NCBI RefSeq assembly: GCF_029975155.1
Contig: NZ_JARKPQ010000381.1
Location: forward strand, 1 to 32,679
Direction: 5' to 3'
Length of the DNA: 32,679 nucleotides
From: Propionicimonas sp.
GTDB lineage: Bacteria; Actinomycetota; Actinomycetes; Propionibacteriales; Propionibacteriaceae
Shown here: positions 16,968 to 25,302 of the stretch, piece after piece
Layout: every line of letters begins with the position of its first letter
Position numbering within the stretch: position 1 is the first letter of the stretch
The notes under the pieces: generated by a model
What the model saw: the letters and a program-made list of their open reading frames with translations, nothing else
The model's database searches: none
Told to the model about the DNA's origin: nothing
Position numbers and translations under genes: made by a program

Positions 16968-17465
16968 CCGGCCGCCGGGTGGGGTTGACCTGCCGCGAAC
17001 GGCCTCGGCGACCGGGATGGCGCCGGCGAGGCCGAGCGTCGTCAGCATCGCGAGTGCCAGGACGAGGAGTCGGGCCGCCTGGGAACGCTCGGTGACCAGG
17101 ACCGCGCCGGCGTGCGCGCCGGCACCGATGCCGGACGTCCGCACGCCCGCCGGAACCCGCTGTCCCACCGCGAAGTCCCCGTCGAGGCGGACGTTCTCGA
17201 GGCGGGTCGCGTTGTCCGCGCTGCGCCAGCTGCCGACGGCGGAACAGGAGCCCCACCGGCAGGACACGGTCTCGGCGGAGAACTCTCCCCACTGCACGCT
17301 GCCGCGGCTCTCCGCCATCAGCTCCCACGACAGGATCAGGGACGCCAGCAGCGCCAGGAGCGCACCCAGCCAGACGGCCACCAGCCCGCCGTGCGGGCTC
17401 GTCCGGGCGCTCCCCTGCCACCTGCCTCGGAGCTCCCGCGGCTGCAGGGCACTGCGATGATCCAT
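16947..17465 (-). CDS. Small two-helix membrane protein of unknown function
   Basis: I do not recognise this 172-residue protein. It has a short basic cytoplasmic-type N-terminus, a hydrophobic segment at about 27-49 (GGLVAVWLGALLALLASLIL) and a polar central region of about 80 residues. That region carries CRWGSC (Cys69 and Cys74) and is likely extracytoplasmic. A second hydrophobic segment lies at about 130-155, before a basic tail. The ATG at 17465 has GTGAGG upstream. The tail overlaps a 43-bp repeat, so the stop may be repeat-derived. It is 68 bp after the sugar-type binding protein gene in the same direction and could be co-transcribed. The paired cysteines could form a disulphide. Confidence 0.6.
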   Translation of the reverse strand: MDHRSALQPRELRGRWQGSARTSPHGGLVAVWLGALLALLASLILSWELMAESRGSVQWGEFSAETVSCRWGSCSAVGSWRSADNATRLENVRLDGDFAVGQRVPAGVRTSGIGAGAHAGAVLVTERSQAARLLVLALAMLTTLGLAGAIPVAEAVRGRSTPPGGRAAAVER

Positions 17466-17533
17466 GCTGACCTCACTGCCGGCGTGCTCCGGACGGCGGA
17501 TGGCGGTGCCGCCGCCCGGAACTCCGTCCGCGA

Positions 17534-18481
17534 CTAGGCGAACTGGGCGACGTTGTCCTTGGTCACCCACACCGGGGTGGTCAGGGTCTCGGCCTGTACC
17601 GACTCGCCCTTGATCACTGTGAGCATCACCTGCGTGGAGAGCTGTCCCATGCCGACCGTGTCCTGCGACACGGAACCGGCGAGCCGTCCCTCCGTGATGG
17701 CCTGGAGGCCCTCGGGCGTCGCGTCGATCCCGCTCACCGGGGTCGTCAGCTGGGCGTCCTGGATCGCTTTCGCCGCGCCGATCGCCATCGCATCGTTCTG
17801 TGCCACGACGTAGTCGATCTTCTTGCCGGTCTGCAACCAGTTCTCCACGAGCTTGAGGCCTTCGTCGGTGACCCAGTTGGCGCTGCTGTCGAAGACCACC
17901 TGGACACCGGGATTCGCCGCCAGCACCGCGTCGTAGCCCTTCTTGCGGATCAACTGGGCATCGGAACCCATCGGCCCCCACAGGATGGCGATGTTCCCCT
18001 TGCCACCCAGCGCGTCGACGGCCTTCTCCATCTGCATCTTGCCGGCGGCCTCATCGTCGCCACCGACGTAGGCCTTGGCGAGGTTCTGCTCGGTCATCTT
18101 CTGCACGACGGTCATGATCGGGATCTTCGCCGCGTTCGCGGCCTCCACCGCGGGCTTCACGCCGTCCACGGAGCCGGGCTCGACCATGATGCCGTCGAAC
18201 TGCTGGGTGATCGCGGTCTCGATGGCGGCGTTCTGGGTCGCCTGTTCCTTCTTGCCGTCGAAGATGGTGAGCTCGGCGCCCTGCTTCTCCGCCTCGGCCT
18301 TGGCCGCCGACGAGAACGTCGTGGTGAACGAGTTCGTGAGGTGGCTCATCACCAGCGCGATCTTCACCTTCTTGGCGCCATCGGCACCCTCAGCGGTGCC
18401 GCCCGTGGACGGCGAGCATCCGGCGAGGAGGGCAAGCGTCACGGCCGGGCAGATCAGCGCGGCCAGCGTGCGCGGTTTCAT
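17534..18481 (-). CDS. CUT2-type ABC transporter substrate-binding lipoprotein
   Basis: This 315-residue protein has a signal with lipobox LLAGC (Cys22) and a periplasmic-binding-protein-like type I fold. KIALVMSHLTNSFTTTF starts the first lobe, and QQFDGIMVEPGSVDGVKPAVEAAN is typical of ribose/inositol-binding RbsB relatives. The late DYVVAQNDAMAIGAAKAI and VSGIDATPEGLQAI complete it. It would deliver a small polar solute (sugar, polyol or similar) to the permease encoded just upstream in the operon. ATG 18481 has GAAGGAG. The substrate is not evident. Its position behind the 4-hydroxybutyrate operon and TIM-barrel gene makes a linked carbon source plausible but unproven. Confidence 0.9.
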   Translation of the reverse strand: MKPRTLAALICPAVTLALLAGCSPSTGGTAEGADGAKKVKIALVMSHLTNSFTTTFSSAAKAEAEKQGAELTIFDGKKEQATQNAAIETAITQQFDGIMVEPGSVDGVKPAVEAANAAKIPIMTVVQKMTEQNLAKAYVGGDDEAAGKMQMEKAVDALGGKGNIAILWGPMGSDAQLIRKKGYDAVLAANPGVQVVFDSSANWVTDEGLKLVENWLQTGKKIDYVVAQNDAMAIGAAKAIQDAQLTTPVSGIDATPEGLQAITEGRLAGSVSQDTVGMGQLSTQVMLTVIKGESVQAETLTTPVWVTKDNVAQFA

Positions 18482-18511
18482 TGTCTGGTTCTCCTTCGAA
18501 TCAGGTGGTGG

Positions 18512-19516
18512 TCAGGTTTCGAGACTGAGACTGCGCTTGCCGCGGATGTCCCAGAAGACGGCGAGGATGATGATCAGGCCCTTCACGACCTGCTGGTAGT
18601 TGGAGTCGACGCCGAGCAGATCGAGCCCGTTCCCCATCACGGCGATGAGCAACGCACCGACGACGACGCCGTACCACTTCCCGATGCCGCCGGTCATCGA
18701 GACGCCACCGATCACGACGGCGGCGATGGCGTCCAGCTCATAGGAGACACCGGCGTTGGGCGCACCGGTGATCGTGCGCGAGGCGTTGAGCAGGCCGCAG
18801 ACGCCGGCGAGCAGACCGGAGATCGTGTAGACCCCGATCTTCACCCAGCGGACCGAGATGCCCGAGACCTGCGCGGCCACCTCGTTGCCGCCGACCGTGT
18901 AGACGTGGCGGCCGAAGACCGTGCGGTTGAGCACGACCGCGCAGACGGCCACCACGACGGCGTAGTAGACCGCCAGCAGCGGCACGGACCCGACGAGGCC
19001 GGAGATGGCCTCGAACTCCTTGGAGACGTTCGAGATCGGCACCCCGCCGGAGACGATCAGCGCCAGGCCGCGAACCGCGGTCATGGTGCCGAGCGTCACG
19101 ATGAACGGAGGGATCCACCCGACCGCGACGGCAACGCCGTTGAACATGCCCACCGCCGCGCCGACGAGGATGGCGAGCACGATCGGGACGATCAGGGGGA
19201 ACTCCCCCGGGTGGGCGAACATCGCCGCGACCACACCGGTCAGGGCCACCGTCGACCCGACCGAGAGGTCGATGCCGCCCGAGGTGATCACGAACATCAT
19301 GCCCATGGCGAGGATGCCGTTGATCGCCGTCTGCTTGAGAACCGTGACGAGGTTCTTCGGCGAGGCGAAGACCATGTCCGGCGACAGGAAGGTGAGCACG
19401 AGCACGAGCGCGACGAAGACCAGGATGATGCCGTAGTTGCGCAGGATCGAACTCGCCTGGGCGCCGAATCGGACGCGGGCGACCTGCTCGGTCTCGGTGC
19501 GCGGTGACGTGGCCAT
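18512..19516 (-). CDS. CUT2-type ABC transporter permease (RbsC-like)
   Basis: This 334-residue permease has about eight to ten hydrophobic helices. Family marks are SGGIDLSVGSTVALTGVV, FIVTLGTMTAVRGLALIVSGG and VVIGGVSMTGGIGKWYGVVVGALLI, all characteristic of RbsC/XylH/YtfT-type subunits. The homodimer would form the membrane pore. Start ATG 19516 is chosen because GAAGG precedes it by six nucleotides; ATG 19522, which overlaps the ATPase stop as ATGA, would add two residues. The gene lies directly after the ATPase and 30 bp before the binding-protein gene, so all three form one transporter operon. Confidence 0.92.
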   Translation of the reverse strand: MATSPRTETEQVARVRFGAQASSILRNYGIILVFVALVLVLTFLSPDMVFASPKNLVTVLKQTAINGILAMGMMFVITSGGIDLSVGSTVALTGVVAAMFAHPGEFPLIVPIVLAILVGAAVGMFNGVAVAVGWIPPFIVTLGTMTAVRGLALIVSGGVPISNVSKEFEAISGLVGSVPLLAVYYAVVVAVCAVVLNRTVFGRHVYTVGGNEVAAQVSGISVRWVKIGVYTISGLLAGVCGLLNASRTITGAPNAGVSYELDAIAAVVIGGVSMTGGIGKWYGVVVGALLIAVMGNGLDLLGVDSNYQQVVKGLIIILAVFWDIRGKRSLSLET

Positions 19517-19518
19517 GG

Positions 19519-21021
19519 TCATCCTTCGAAAGTCGCGGCCAGATGCATGATCTGTTCCTGGGAGAACTCGGGACGCGCCAGTTCGCCGGTGACCCGGCCC
19601 TGGGCCATGACGACGATGCGGTCGGAAAGGCCCATCACCTCGGGCATCTCGGAGGAGATCAGGATCACGGCCTTGCCCTGGCTGACCAGTTCGCCGAGCA
19701 GCAGGTAGATCTCCCGCTTGGCCCCCACGTCGATGCCGCGGGTCGGCTCGTCGAGGATGATGATCTCCGGCCCGCTGAGCAGCCACTTGGCCAGGACGAC
19801 CTTCTGCTGGTTGCCGCCCGAAAGCAGCCGGACGGCCTGGCCGAGCCCCGCACACCGGATGCGGAGCCGCTCGACGAAGCGCACCGCCGCCTCGCGCTGG
19901 GCCCTGACCCGCAGGAGCCCACCCCGGGCGAACTGCGGGAGCGTGGCGGCCGTGATGTTGTCCTGGACGGAGCCGGCCAGGTTGAGGCCGGTCATCTTCC
20001 GGTCCTCGGTGATGAACGCGATGCGGTGCCGGATCGCGTCGCGCGGGTTCCTGATCGGTACCTCCACGCTCCTGACGAAGACCCGTCCGGACTGGGTGGC
20101 GCGCAGGCCGAAGATGCACTCCATGAACTCGCTGCGGCCGGCGCCGACCAGTCCGGCGAGCCCGACGATCTCCCCCGCGTGCACCCGGATGCCGGCGTCC
20201 GCCACGTGGCCGGCGGAGCTGACGCCTTCGACCCGCAGCATCTCCGCACCGATCGGCACCTCGGACTTCGGGAACGCATCGCTGAGTTCCCGGCCCACCA
20301 TGTGCGTGATCAGCTTGGCGCGATCGAACTCGTCGGCGGCGCCGTCGGCGACGACGGTGCCGTCCCGCATGACGGTGATCGCATCGCAGATCCTGAAGAT
20401 CTCCTCCATCTTGTGGGAGATGTAGACGATGCCCACACCGCGCTCGCGGAGGCGCCGGATCTCCCGGAACAGGGTCTCGACCTCGGCCTCGGTGATCGCG
20501 GACGTCGGTTCGTCCATCACGATCACCCTGGCGCCGACCGAGATGGCCTTCGCGATCTCGACGAGCTGCCGCTGCGCCACCGACAACGACCTCATCAGCC
20601 TGGTCGGCTGGACGGAGAGCCCGAGCTGGTCCAGCAGCCTGCGCGCCTCCGCACACATCCCGCGCTTGTCGATCAGGCCTGCTCGCGTGCGCAGCTCGCG
20701 CCCGAGGAAGAGATTCTCGAACACCGGCTGATCGAGCACCGGGTTGAGCTCCTGGTGGATCATCGCGACGCCGTGCTGGAGCGCCTCTCGCGGCGAACGG
20801 AACTCGACCCGCTGGCCGTCCAGCTCGATCGTCCCGCCGTCCGCGTGGTGGATGCCCATGAGGATCCGCATCAGCGTGGACTTGCCGGCACCGTTCTCCC
20901 CCATCAGCGCATGGACCTGACCGGCAAGCAGGGTCAGCCCGACCCCACGGAGGACCTCGACGGCGCCGAAGGACTTCCACACGCCGGAGATATGCAGGAG
21001 AGGCGTGGCACTGTCAGCCAT
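19519..21021 (-). CDS. CUT2-type ABC transporter ATP-binding protein with two ABC domains (RbsA/MglA-like)
   Basis: This 500-residue protein carries two fused ATPase domains. The first has Walker A GENGAGKST (41-49), the signature-like LSVAQRQLVEIAKA and Walker B VIVMDEPTSAI. The second has a degenerate Walker A (GLVGAGRSE), as is normal for this family, then an intact LSGGNQQKVVLAKWL and IIILDEPTRGIDVG. It powers the adjacent permease. ATG 21021 follows GGGAGG. It is the first gene of the transporter operon and is preceded by a 193-bp, relatively AT-rich region with a promoter candidate. Family assignment is firm; the substrate is unknown. Confidence 0.93.
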   Translation of the reverse strand: MADSATPLLHISGVWKSFGAVEVLRGVGLTLLAGQVHALMGENGAGKSTLMRILMGIHHADGGTIELDGQRVEFRSPREALQHGVAMIHQELNPVLDQPVFENLFLGRELRTRAGLIDKRGMCAEARRLLDQLGLSVQPTRLMRSLSVAQRQLVEIAKAISVGARVIVMDEPTSAITEAEVETLFREIRRLRERGVGIVYISHKMEEIFRICDAITVMRDGTVVADGAADEFDRAKLITHMVGRELSDAFPKSEVPIGAEMLRVEGVSSAGHVADAGIRVHAGEIVGLAGLVGAGRSEFMECIFGLRATQSGRVFVRSVEVPIRNPRDAIRHRIAFITEDRKMTGLNLAGSVQDNITAATLPQFARGGLLRVRAQREAAVRFVERLRIRCAGLGQAVRLLSGGNQQKVVLAKWLLSGPEIIILDEPTRGIDVGAKREIYLLLGELVSQGKAVILISSEMPEVMGLSDRIVVMAQGRVTGELARPEFSQEQIMHLAATFEG

Positions 21022-21214
21022 CGCGATCCGCCTCCCTCATCTGATGGACGTCATGACCACTATCGCACTCCGAGCGAAAAATCCCTCTTTGGCTAGCCTT
21101 TATTCTTGCTCAGCGCACGCACTCACGACCAGCCGCGCACGCATCTTCGCCGCCAGGTTGACCTTGCGAGGTAGTTTCTATCATGTAGTGGACAGTCAGT
21201 CAATGTTGCGGCGA
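21022..21214 (-). promoter_or_regulatory. Regulatory gap upstream of the sugar-type transporter
   Basis: This 193-bp gap is the only sizeable one inside the leftward array from 32630 to 16947. It is AT-rich for this genome, especially at 21061-21115 and 21170-21205. It includes the short palindrome GGCTAGCC at 21091-21098. It separates the transporter genes from the 4-hydroxybutyrate operon and probably gives the transporter its own promoter. Confidence 0.55.
21175..21203 (-). promoter_or_regulatory. Sigma-70-type promoter candidate for the transporter operon
   Basis: On the minus strand TTGACT (21198-21203) and TAGAAA (21175-21180) are separated by 17 bp. The boxes lie about 155 nt upstream of the ATPase start, implying a long leader if used. 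The spacing is ideal but the boxes are imperfect. Confidence 0.4.
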
Positions 21215-22141
21215 CTAGGACGCGTGGAGTTGCGGCTCGGCCACCGACGAGAGCAGCGTGCGCGCGGATACCGCTGCTCTCCGGAGTGCCTCCTCCGTGG
21301 AGAGGCTGCGGTGCCGATCGGCGAGGATCTGGACGCCCCACGGGCCGGTGAAGCCGCCGCCGCGCAGTGCGGACACCAGCGCCGCCAGGTGGAACTCGCC
21401 CTCGCCGCAGTACCGCCGCGAGCGCACGGCGTCCGTCCTGCTGTGCAGGGACGCGCGGACCCCGTCGCTCAGTTCGACCGAGACCACGGACGGTGCCATT
21501 GCCGCGACCGCGTGGTGGGGCACGCTCTCGCGCTCGACGACCCAGGAGTCCACCACCAGCCTCAGATTGGGATGCCTTGCCCGGTCGACCAGGCCCACGA
21601 CGTCCCGCATCGAATGCTCTGTGGCCCAGGCAGGCACGAGGATCGCGAGCCTGGCCCCGGCGCCCTCGGCCTGGCGCGTGCGCCGAAGCAGCTCCGCGGG
21701 GCTCGGCAGGCTCTCCATGAGCGTCCACTCCTGGTGCCTCGGCGTCACCTTGAGCGTGGCTGCGCCCAGCTGCTCGGTGAGACGCAGAGCGCGTGCCCAG
21801 GCCACGTCTGGCTCGCGCGACGCCAGGCCCGCCCGGCGCGCCATGGTCGACTCGACCTCCACGTGGGTGATGCCGTGGTCGCGCAGCATCTCCGCCATGC
21901 CGGCCACACCGTAGGTGGCCTCGGCCACCTCGAGGTCACCGCTGCTGAAGCCCATCCCGGTGAACCCGGCCGCTGCCGCGGCCTCCACGCGCCGGCGGAA
22001 GCTCACCGGCGAGAGCCGGTCCCTGCCGAGCGGACTCGCATCTCCGGCGGAGGTCCAGGACGCGGCCAGCAGCGGCTCCGGAGCGCTGCTGCCAGGCACT
22101 GCCGGCAGGCGGGCCGGCCGGTCCTGCGGCTGCCGGGTCAC
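21215..22141 (-). CDS. Sugar phosphate isomerase/epimerase-like TIM-barrel protein
   Basis: This protein of about 308 residues belongs to the xylose-isomerase-like/AP-endonuclease-2 TIM-barrel family that includes IolE and many uncharacterised actinobacterial members. Supporting stretches are LLAASWTSAGDASP near the N-terminus, FRRRVEAAAAAGFTGMGF, HVEVEST, LRLVVDSWVVERE and FTGPWGVQILADRHRSL. Acidic and His positions typical of a divalent-metal site (Glu, Asp, His, Glu) are visible. The GTG 22141 start overlaps the stop of the 3-hydroxybutyryl-CoA dehydrogenase gene as GTGA, so it is translated with that operon. Its reaction there is unexplained, since 4-hydroxybutyrate breakdown needs no isomerase. 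Confidence 0.75.
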   Translation of the reverse strand: MTRQPQDRPARLPAVPGSSAPEPLLAASWTSAGDASPLGRDRLSPVSFRRRVEAAAAAGFTGMGFSSGDLEVAEATYGVAGMAEMLRDHGITHVEVESTMARRAGLASREPDVAWARALRLTEQLGAATLKVTPRHQEWTLMESLPSPAELLRRTRQAEGAGARLAILVPAWATEHSMRDVVGLVDRARHPNLRLVVDSWVVERESVPHHAVAAMAPSVVSVELSDGVRASLHSRTDAVRSRRYCGEGEFHLAALVSALRGGGFTGPWGVQILADRHRSLSTEEALRRAAVSARTLLSSVAEPQLHAS

Positions 22142-22977
22142 GAGCGGTAGGTGTGGAAGCCGCGTCCGGTCTTGCGGCCCAGCCAGCCCGCGCGCACGTA
22201 GGTGCGGAGCAGGGGGTGCGGACGGTACTTCGGGTCGCCCGTCTCGCTCTGCAGCACCTCCATGATCGCGAGCACCACGTCCAGCCCCACGAGATCGCCG
22301 AGCGCGAGCGGTCCCATGGGGTGGTTCGCCCCGAGCTGCATCGCAATGTCCACGTCCTCGACACTCGCCGTGCCGTTGGCGACCACCTCGATCGCCTCGT
22401 TGATCATCGGGATGAGGATCCGGTTGACCACGAACCCGGCACCCTCCTGCACCTCGACCGGGGTCTTGCCGATACCGATCGTGATGTCCTTGACCGCCTG
22501 GATCACGGTGGACGGAGTGGCCGCCCCGGCGATCACCTCGACGAGCTTCATCACGGGCGCGGGGTTGAAGAAGTGCATGCCCACGACCGGATGGACCAGC
22601 CCGCGGCCGATCTCGGTCACGGACAGCGACGACGTGTTGGTGGCCAGGATCGTGCCCGGAGAGCACAACGAGTCGAGTTCCTCGAACAACGCGCGCTTCG
22701 CCGGCATCGACTCGATGATGGCCTCCACGACCAGGTCGCACTCCGCCAGCTGCGGCACCAGGCACGTCTCGAGACGGGCGTTGACGTCGTCCGCGTCGAG
22801 TTGGGTCAGCCGGCCCTTCTCCACCTGACGCGTCAGGTTCGCCGAGATCCGGCTGCGTCCTCGTTCCGCCAACTCCAGCGTCGCGTCGCTCAGCCGCACC
22901 CGGTGGTCGCGACCGCGCACGAGCGCCTCGGCGATCCCGGATCCCATCGTGCCGGCACCGACTACCCCAATGAGCAT
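22138..22977 (-). CDS. 3-hydroxybutyryl-CoA dehydrogenase
   Basis: This 279-residue monofunctional dehydrogenase oxidises 3-hydroxybutyryl-CoA to acetoacetyl-CoA with NAD(P). The Rossmann motif GAGTMGSG is at 7-14. ATNTSSLSVTEIG and catalytic GMHFFNPAPVMKLVEVI with His135 follow, then GFVVNRILIPMINEA and NHPMGPLALGDLVGLD in the C-terminal helical domain. Length equals that of clostridial and actinobacterial short enzymes. It lies 29 bp after the enoyl-CoA hydratase gene and supplies the third step from crotonyl-CoA to acetyl-CoA. Identity is firm; chain-length preference for C4 is inferred from the neighbours. Confidence 0.94.
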   Translation of the reverse strand: MLIGVVGAGTMGSGIAEALVRGRDHRVRLSDATLELAERGRSRISANLTRQVEKGRLTQLDADDVNARLETCLVPQLAECDLVVEAIIESMPAKRALFEELDSLCSPGTILATNTSSLSVTEIGRGLVHPVVGMHFFNPAPVMKLVEVIAGAATPSTVIQAVKDITIGIGKTPVEVQEGAGFVVNRILIPMINEAIEVVANGTASVEDVDIAMQLGANHPMGPLALGDLVGLDVVLAIMEVLQSETGDPKYRPHPLLRTYVRAGWLGRKTGRGFHTYRS

Positions 22978-23006
22978 GACTGTCTTCTCCGTCCTCGGAT
23001 CGTGAC

Positions 23007-23783
23007 TCAGTTGTCCTCGAAGGGCGCCGGCGTGCGCTTCTCCACGAAGGCCGCCATCGCCCCACGCTGGTCATTGGTCTCGAAGCAGCTCGCGAACTGC
23101 GCCACCTCCACGCCGAGGGCGGTGTCCAGGTCGACGTGCTGACCCAGTGTGAGCGCCTCCTTGGTCGCACGGACGGCGATCGGCGCCTGCGCGGCGATCT
23201 CGCGGGCGAGCCCCAGCGCGGCGTCCATCAGGGCTTCGGGCTCCACCACGTCGTTGACCAGACCGATCTCCCGAGCCCGGGCGGCATCGATCCGCCGGCC
23301 GGAGAACAGCAGCTCCTTCGCGATCCCCGCGCCGACCAGGCGGGCGAGGCGCTGGGTGCCGCCGAAGCCCGGAGTGATGCCGAGCCCGACCTCCGGCTGC
23401 GCGAAGACGGCCCTGGTCGAGGCCAGCCGGATATCGCAGCTCATCGCCAGCTCGCAGCCGCCGCCCAGGGCATAGCCGTTCACCGCGGCGATCGAGGGGA
23501 TCGGCAGTCGTTCGAGCGTGCGGAACACCCGGTTCCCCAGCTCGCTGAAAGCGGCGGCCTCGCGGCGCGTCATCGTGGCCATCTGCCCGACGTCGGCACC
23601 GGCCACGAAGGCACGGGTGCCCGCGCCGGTCACCACGATGCACCGGACCCGCTCGGCGCGGGCCAGCTCGATCGCTGCCCCGAGGTCGGCCAACAGCTCG
23701 CGGTTGAGCGCGTTGAGCGCCCGTTCGCGATCGATGGTGAGCGTCGCGATGTGATCCGCGAGCTCGAACGTGACATTGCCCAT
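23007..23783 (-). CDS. Enoyl-CoA hydratase (crotonase family)
   Basis: This 258-residue crotonase would hydrate crotonyl-CoA to 3-hydroxybutyryl-CoA. The oxyanion-hole segment AFVAGADV, GYALGGGCELAMSCD with Glu111 and FAQPEVGLGITPGFGGTQRL with Glu131 give both catalytic glutamates of true hydratases. ATG 23783 has GGGGAG upstream, inside the end of the thiolase gene, and only five bases separate the two genes. In this operon it directly consumes the product of the 4-hydroxybutyryl-CoA dehydratase. Confidence 0.93.
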   Translation of the reverse strand: MGNVTFELADHIATLTIDRERALNALNRELLADLGAAIELARAERVRCIVVTGAGTRAFVAGADVGQMATMTRREAAAFSELGNRVFRTLERLPIPSIAAVNGYALGGGCELAMSCDIRLASTRAVFAQPEVGLGITPGFGGTQRLARLVGAGIAKELLFSGRRIDAARAREIGLVNDVVEPEALMDAALGLAREIAAQAPIAVRATKEALTLGQHVDLDTALGVEVAQFASCFETNDQRGAMAAFVEKRTPAPFEDN

Positions 23784-23788
23784 CTCGA

Positions 23789-24973
23789 TCAACTCCCCAT
23801 CCGCACCATCGTCGAGATACCCATGCCACCGCCGATGCAGAGCGACGCCATGCCCAGCTCGGCCTCGCGCCGCCGCTGCTCGTGCAGCAGGGTGACGAGA
23901 ATCCGCGCGCCGGAGCAGCCCAGGGGGTGCCCGAGGGCGATCGCGCCGCCGTTCACGTTCACCAGGCTCGGGTCGAGGCCGAGTTCCCGCACCACGCACA
24001 CAGACTGCGCGGCGAACGCCTCGTTGAGCTCGAACAGGCCGATGTCGGAGAGCGCCGTGCCGGTCTGCCCGAGGAGCTTGCGCGAACTCTCGACCGGTCC
24101 CCGGCCCATCACCTCCGGGTCGACGCCGGCTGCCGCGCCGCCGACCCAGGTGGCCATCGGCTCGACCCCCAGCTCCTTCGCTCGCGCGGCACTCAACACC
24201 ACCAGGGCCGCAGCGCCGTCGTTGATGCTCGACGCGTTTCCCGCCGTCACCGTGCCGTCCGCGGCGAAGGCGGGCCGGAGCCGCGCGAGCGACTCGGCCG
24301 TGGTGCCCGGACGGACGCCCTCGTCAGCGTCGAAGGTGACCTCCTGCCTACCGAGCTTCACCGGGACGGGCAGGATCTCGGCGGCGAACCGGCCCGCCGC
24401 CTGTGCCGCAGCGGCCCGCTGCTGGCTGGTCGCGGCGAACTGGTCCTGGTCGGCGCGGGAGATGCCGTAGCGCTCGGCGATGTTCTCGGCCGTGATGCCC
24501 ATGTGATAGCGGTTGAAGCTGTCGGTCAGACCCTCACTCAGGAGCGAGTCACGGAGCACGCCGTCGTTGAGCCGGTAGCCGAACCGCGCCTTGTCGAGCA
24601 GGTACGGCGCCTGCGACATGTTCTCGACGCCGCCGACCACCACCACGCCGGCCTGGCCCGAGCGGATGAGCGCGGCGGCGAGGTTCACCGCCGCCAGCCC
24701 GGAGCCGCAGACCTTGTTGACCGTGAGGCCCGGGACGTGGAGCGGGAGCCCTGCCTTGACCGCGCACTGGCGGGCGATGTTCTGCCCCGTCCCGGCCTGG
24801 AGCACGTGGCCGAGGATGACCTCGTCCACGGCCTCGGCAGGCACACCGGAGCGGGCCAGCGCCTCGGCCACCACGGCCGTCCCCAACTCGACCGCGGTGG
24901 TCTCGGCGAGGGTTCCGCCGAATTTGCCGATGGCCGTCCGCACGGCACCGGCCAGCACGATCTGTTCGTTCAT
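23789..24973 (-). CDS. Acetyl-CoA C-acetyltransferase (thiolase)
   Basis: This 394-residue thiolase cleaves acetoacetyl-CoA with CoA to two acetyl-CoA. Nucleophile Cys89 lies in VNKVCGSGL, the base His349 in GGAIALGHPLGCSGARI and the second Cys379 in LCIGGGMG. GNASSINDGAAALVV and FELNEAFA complete the family pattern, and the length is typical of AtoB/PhaA-type enzymes. ATG 24973 has AGGAAG upstream, 41 bp after fixX. It provides the final step of the pathway. Biosynthetic use toward polyhydroxybutyrate is possible for the family but no polymerase gene is present. Confidence 0.94.
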   Translation of the reverse strand: MNEQIVLAGAVRTAIGKFGGTLAETTAVELGTAVVAEALARSGVPAEAVDEVILGHVLQAGTGQNIARQCAVKAGLPLHVPGLTVNKVCGSGLAAVNLAAALIRSGQAGVVVVGGVENMSQAPYLLDKARFGYRLNDGVLRDSLLSEGLTDSFNRYHMGITAENIAERYGISRADQDQFAATSQQRAAAAQAAGRFAAEILPVPVKLGRQEVTFDADEGVRPGTTAESLARLRPAFAADGTVTAGNASSINDGAAALVVLSAARAKELGVEPMATWVGGAAAGVDPEVMGRGPVESSRKLLGQTGTALSDIGLFELNEAFAAQSVCVVRELGLDPSLVNVNGGAIALGHPLGCSGARILVTLLHEQRRREAELGMASLCIGGGMGISTMVRMGS

Positions 24974-25014
24974 ATCCCGTTCTTCCTGTCTGCTGCTGAG
25001 ATCGGCTGCCGCGC

Positions 25015-25302
25015 TCAGCCGTCGCGGTACTGGACGCCGAAGCCCCCGCGGGGGTAGCGCCAGGCGAGCGCGCCCGGGTCGGCCACCGCGAGACACGTCC
25101 CGCACTCGAGGCACGCGGCGTACTCCACCTCGAGGGAGCCGTCGGGAGCGAGGGAGTAGACGCCGGCGGGGCAGACGGCGACCAGCCGCCTCGCGGTCCC
25201 GGTCGCCCGGGCGCGTTCGGCGTCCACGACGATGTGGCTCTCCTCCTCGTCGGTGACGAAACGGTTCACCGCCAGGCGTTGGGGCAGTGGCGCAATCCTC
25301 AT
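25015..25302 (-). CDS. fixX: Ferredoxin-like protein FixX
   Basis: This 95-residue protein has the size of E. coli FixX and a C-terminal half of the same type. It has CPAGVYS (Cys44), YAACLECGTC (Cys64, Cys67, Cys70) and the ending WRYPRGGFGVQYRDG. Four cysteines can ligate one [4Fe-4S] cluster. It passes electrons between FixC and its acceptor; FixC itself lacks the cluster domain present in fused ETF-quinone oxidoreductases. The ATG overlaps the fixC stop as ATGA. With fixA, fixB and fixC it completes the four-subunit module. Confidence 0.94.
   Translation of the reverse strand: MRIAPLPQRLAVNRFVTDEEESHIVVDAERARATGTARRLVAVCPAGVYSLAPDGSLEVEYAACLECGTCLAVADPGALAWRYPRGGFGVQYRDG

Noticed and set aside
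21022..21214. Riboswitch in the long leader of the transporter operon
   Set aside because: No recognisable riboswitch core or terminator/antiterminator pair is visible; only a promoter candidate and a short palindrome.
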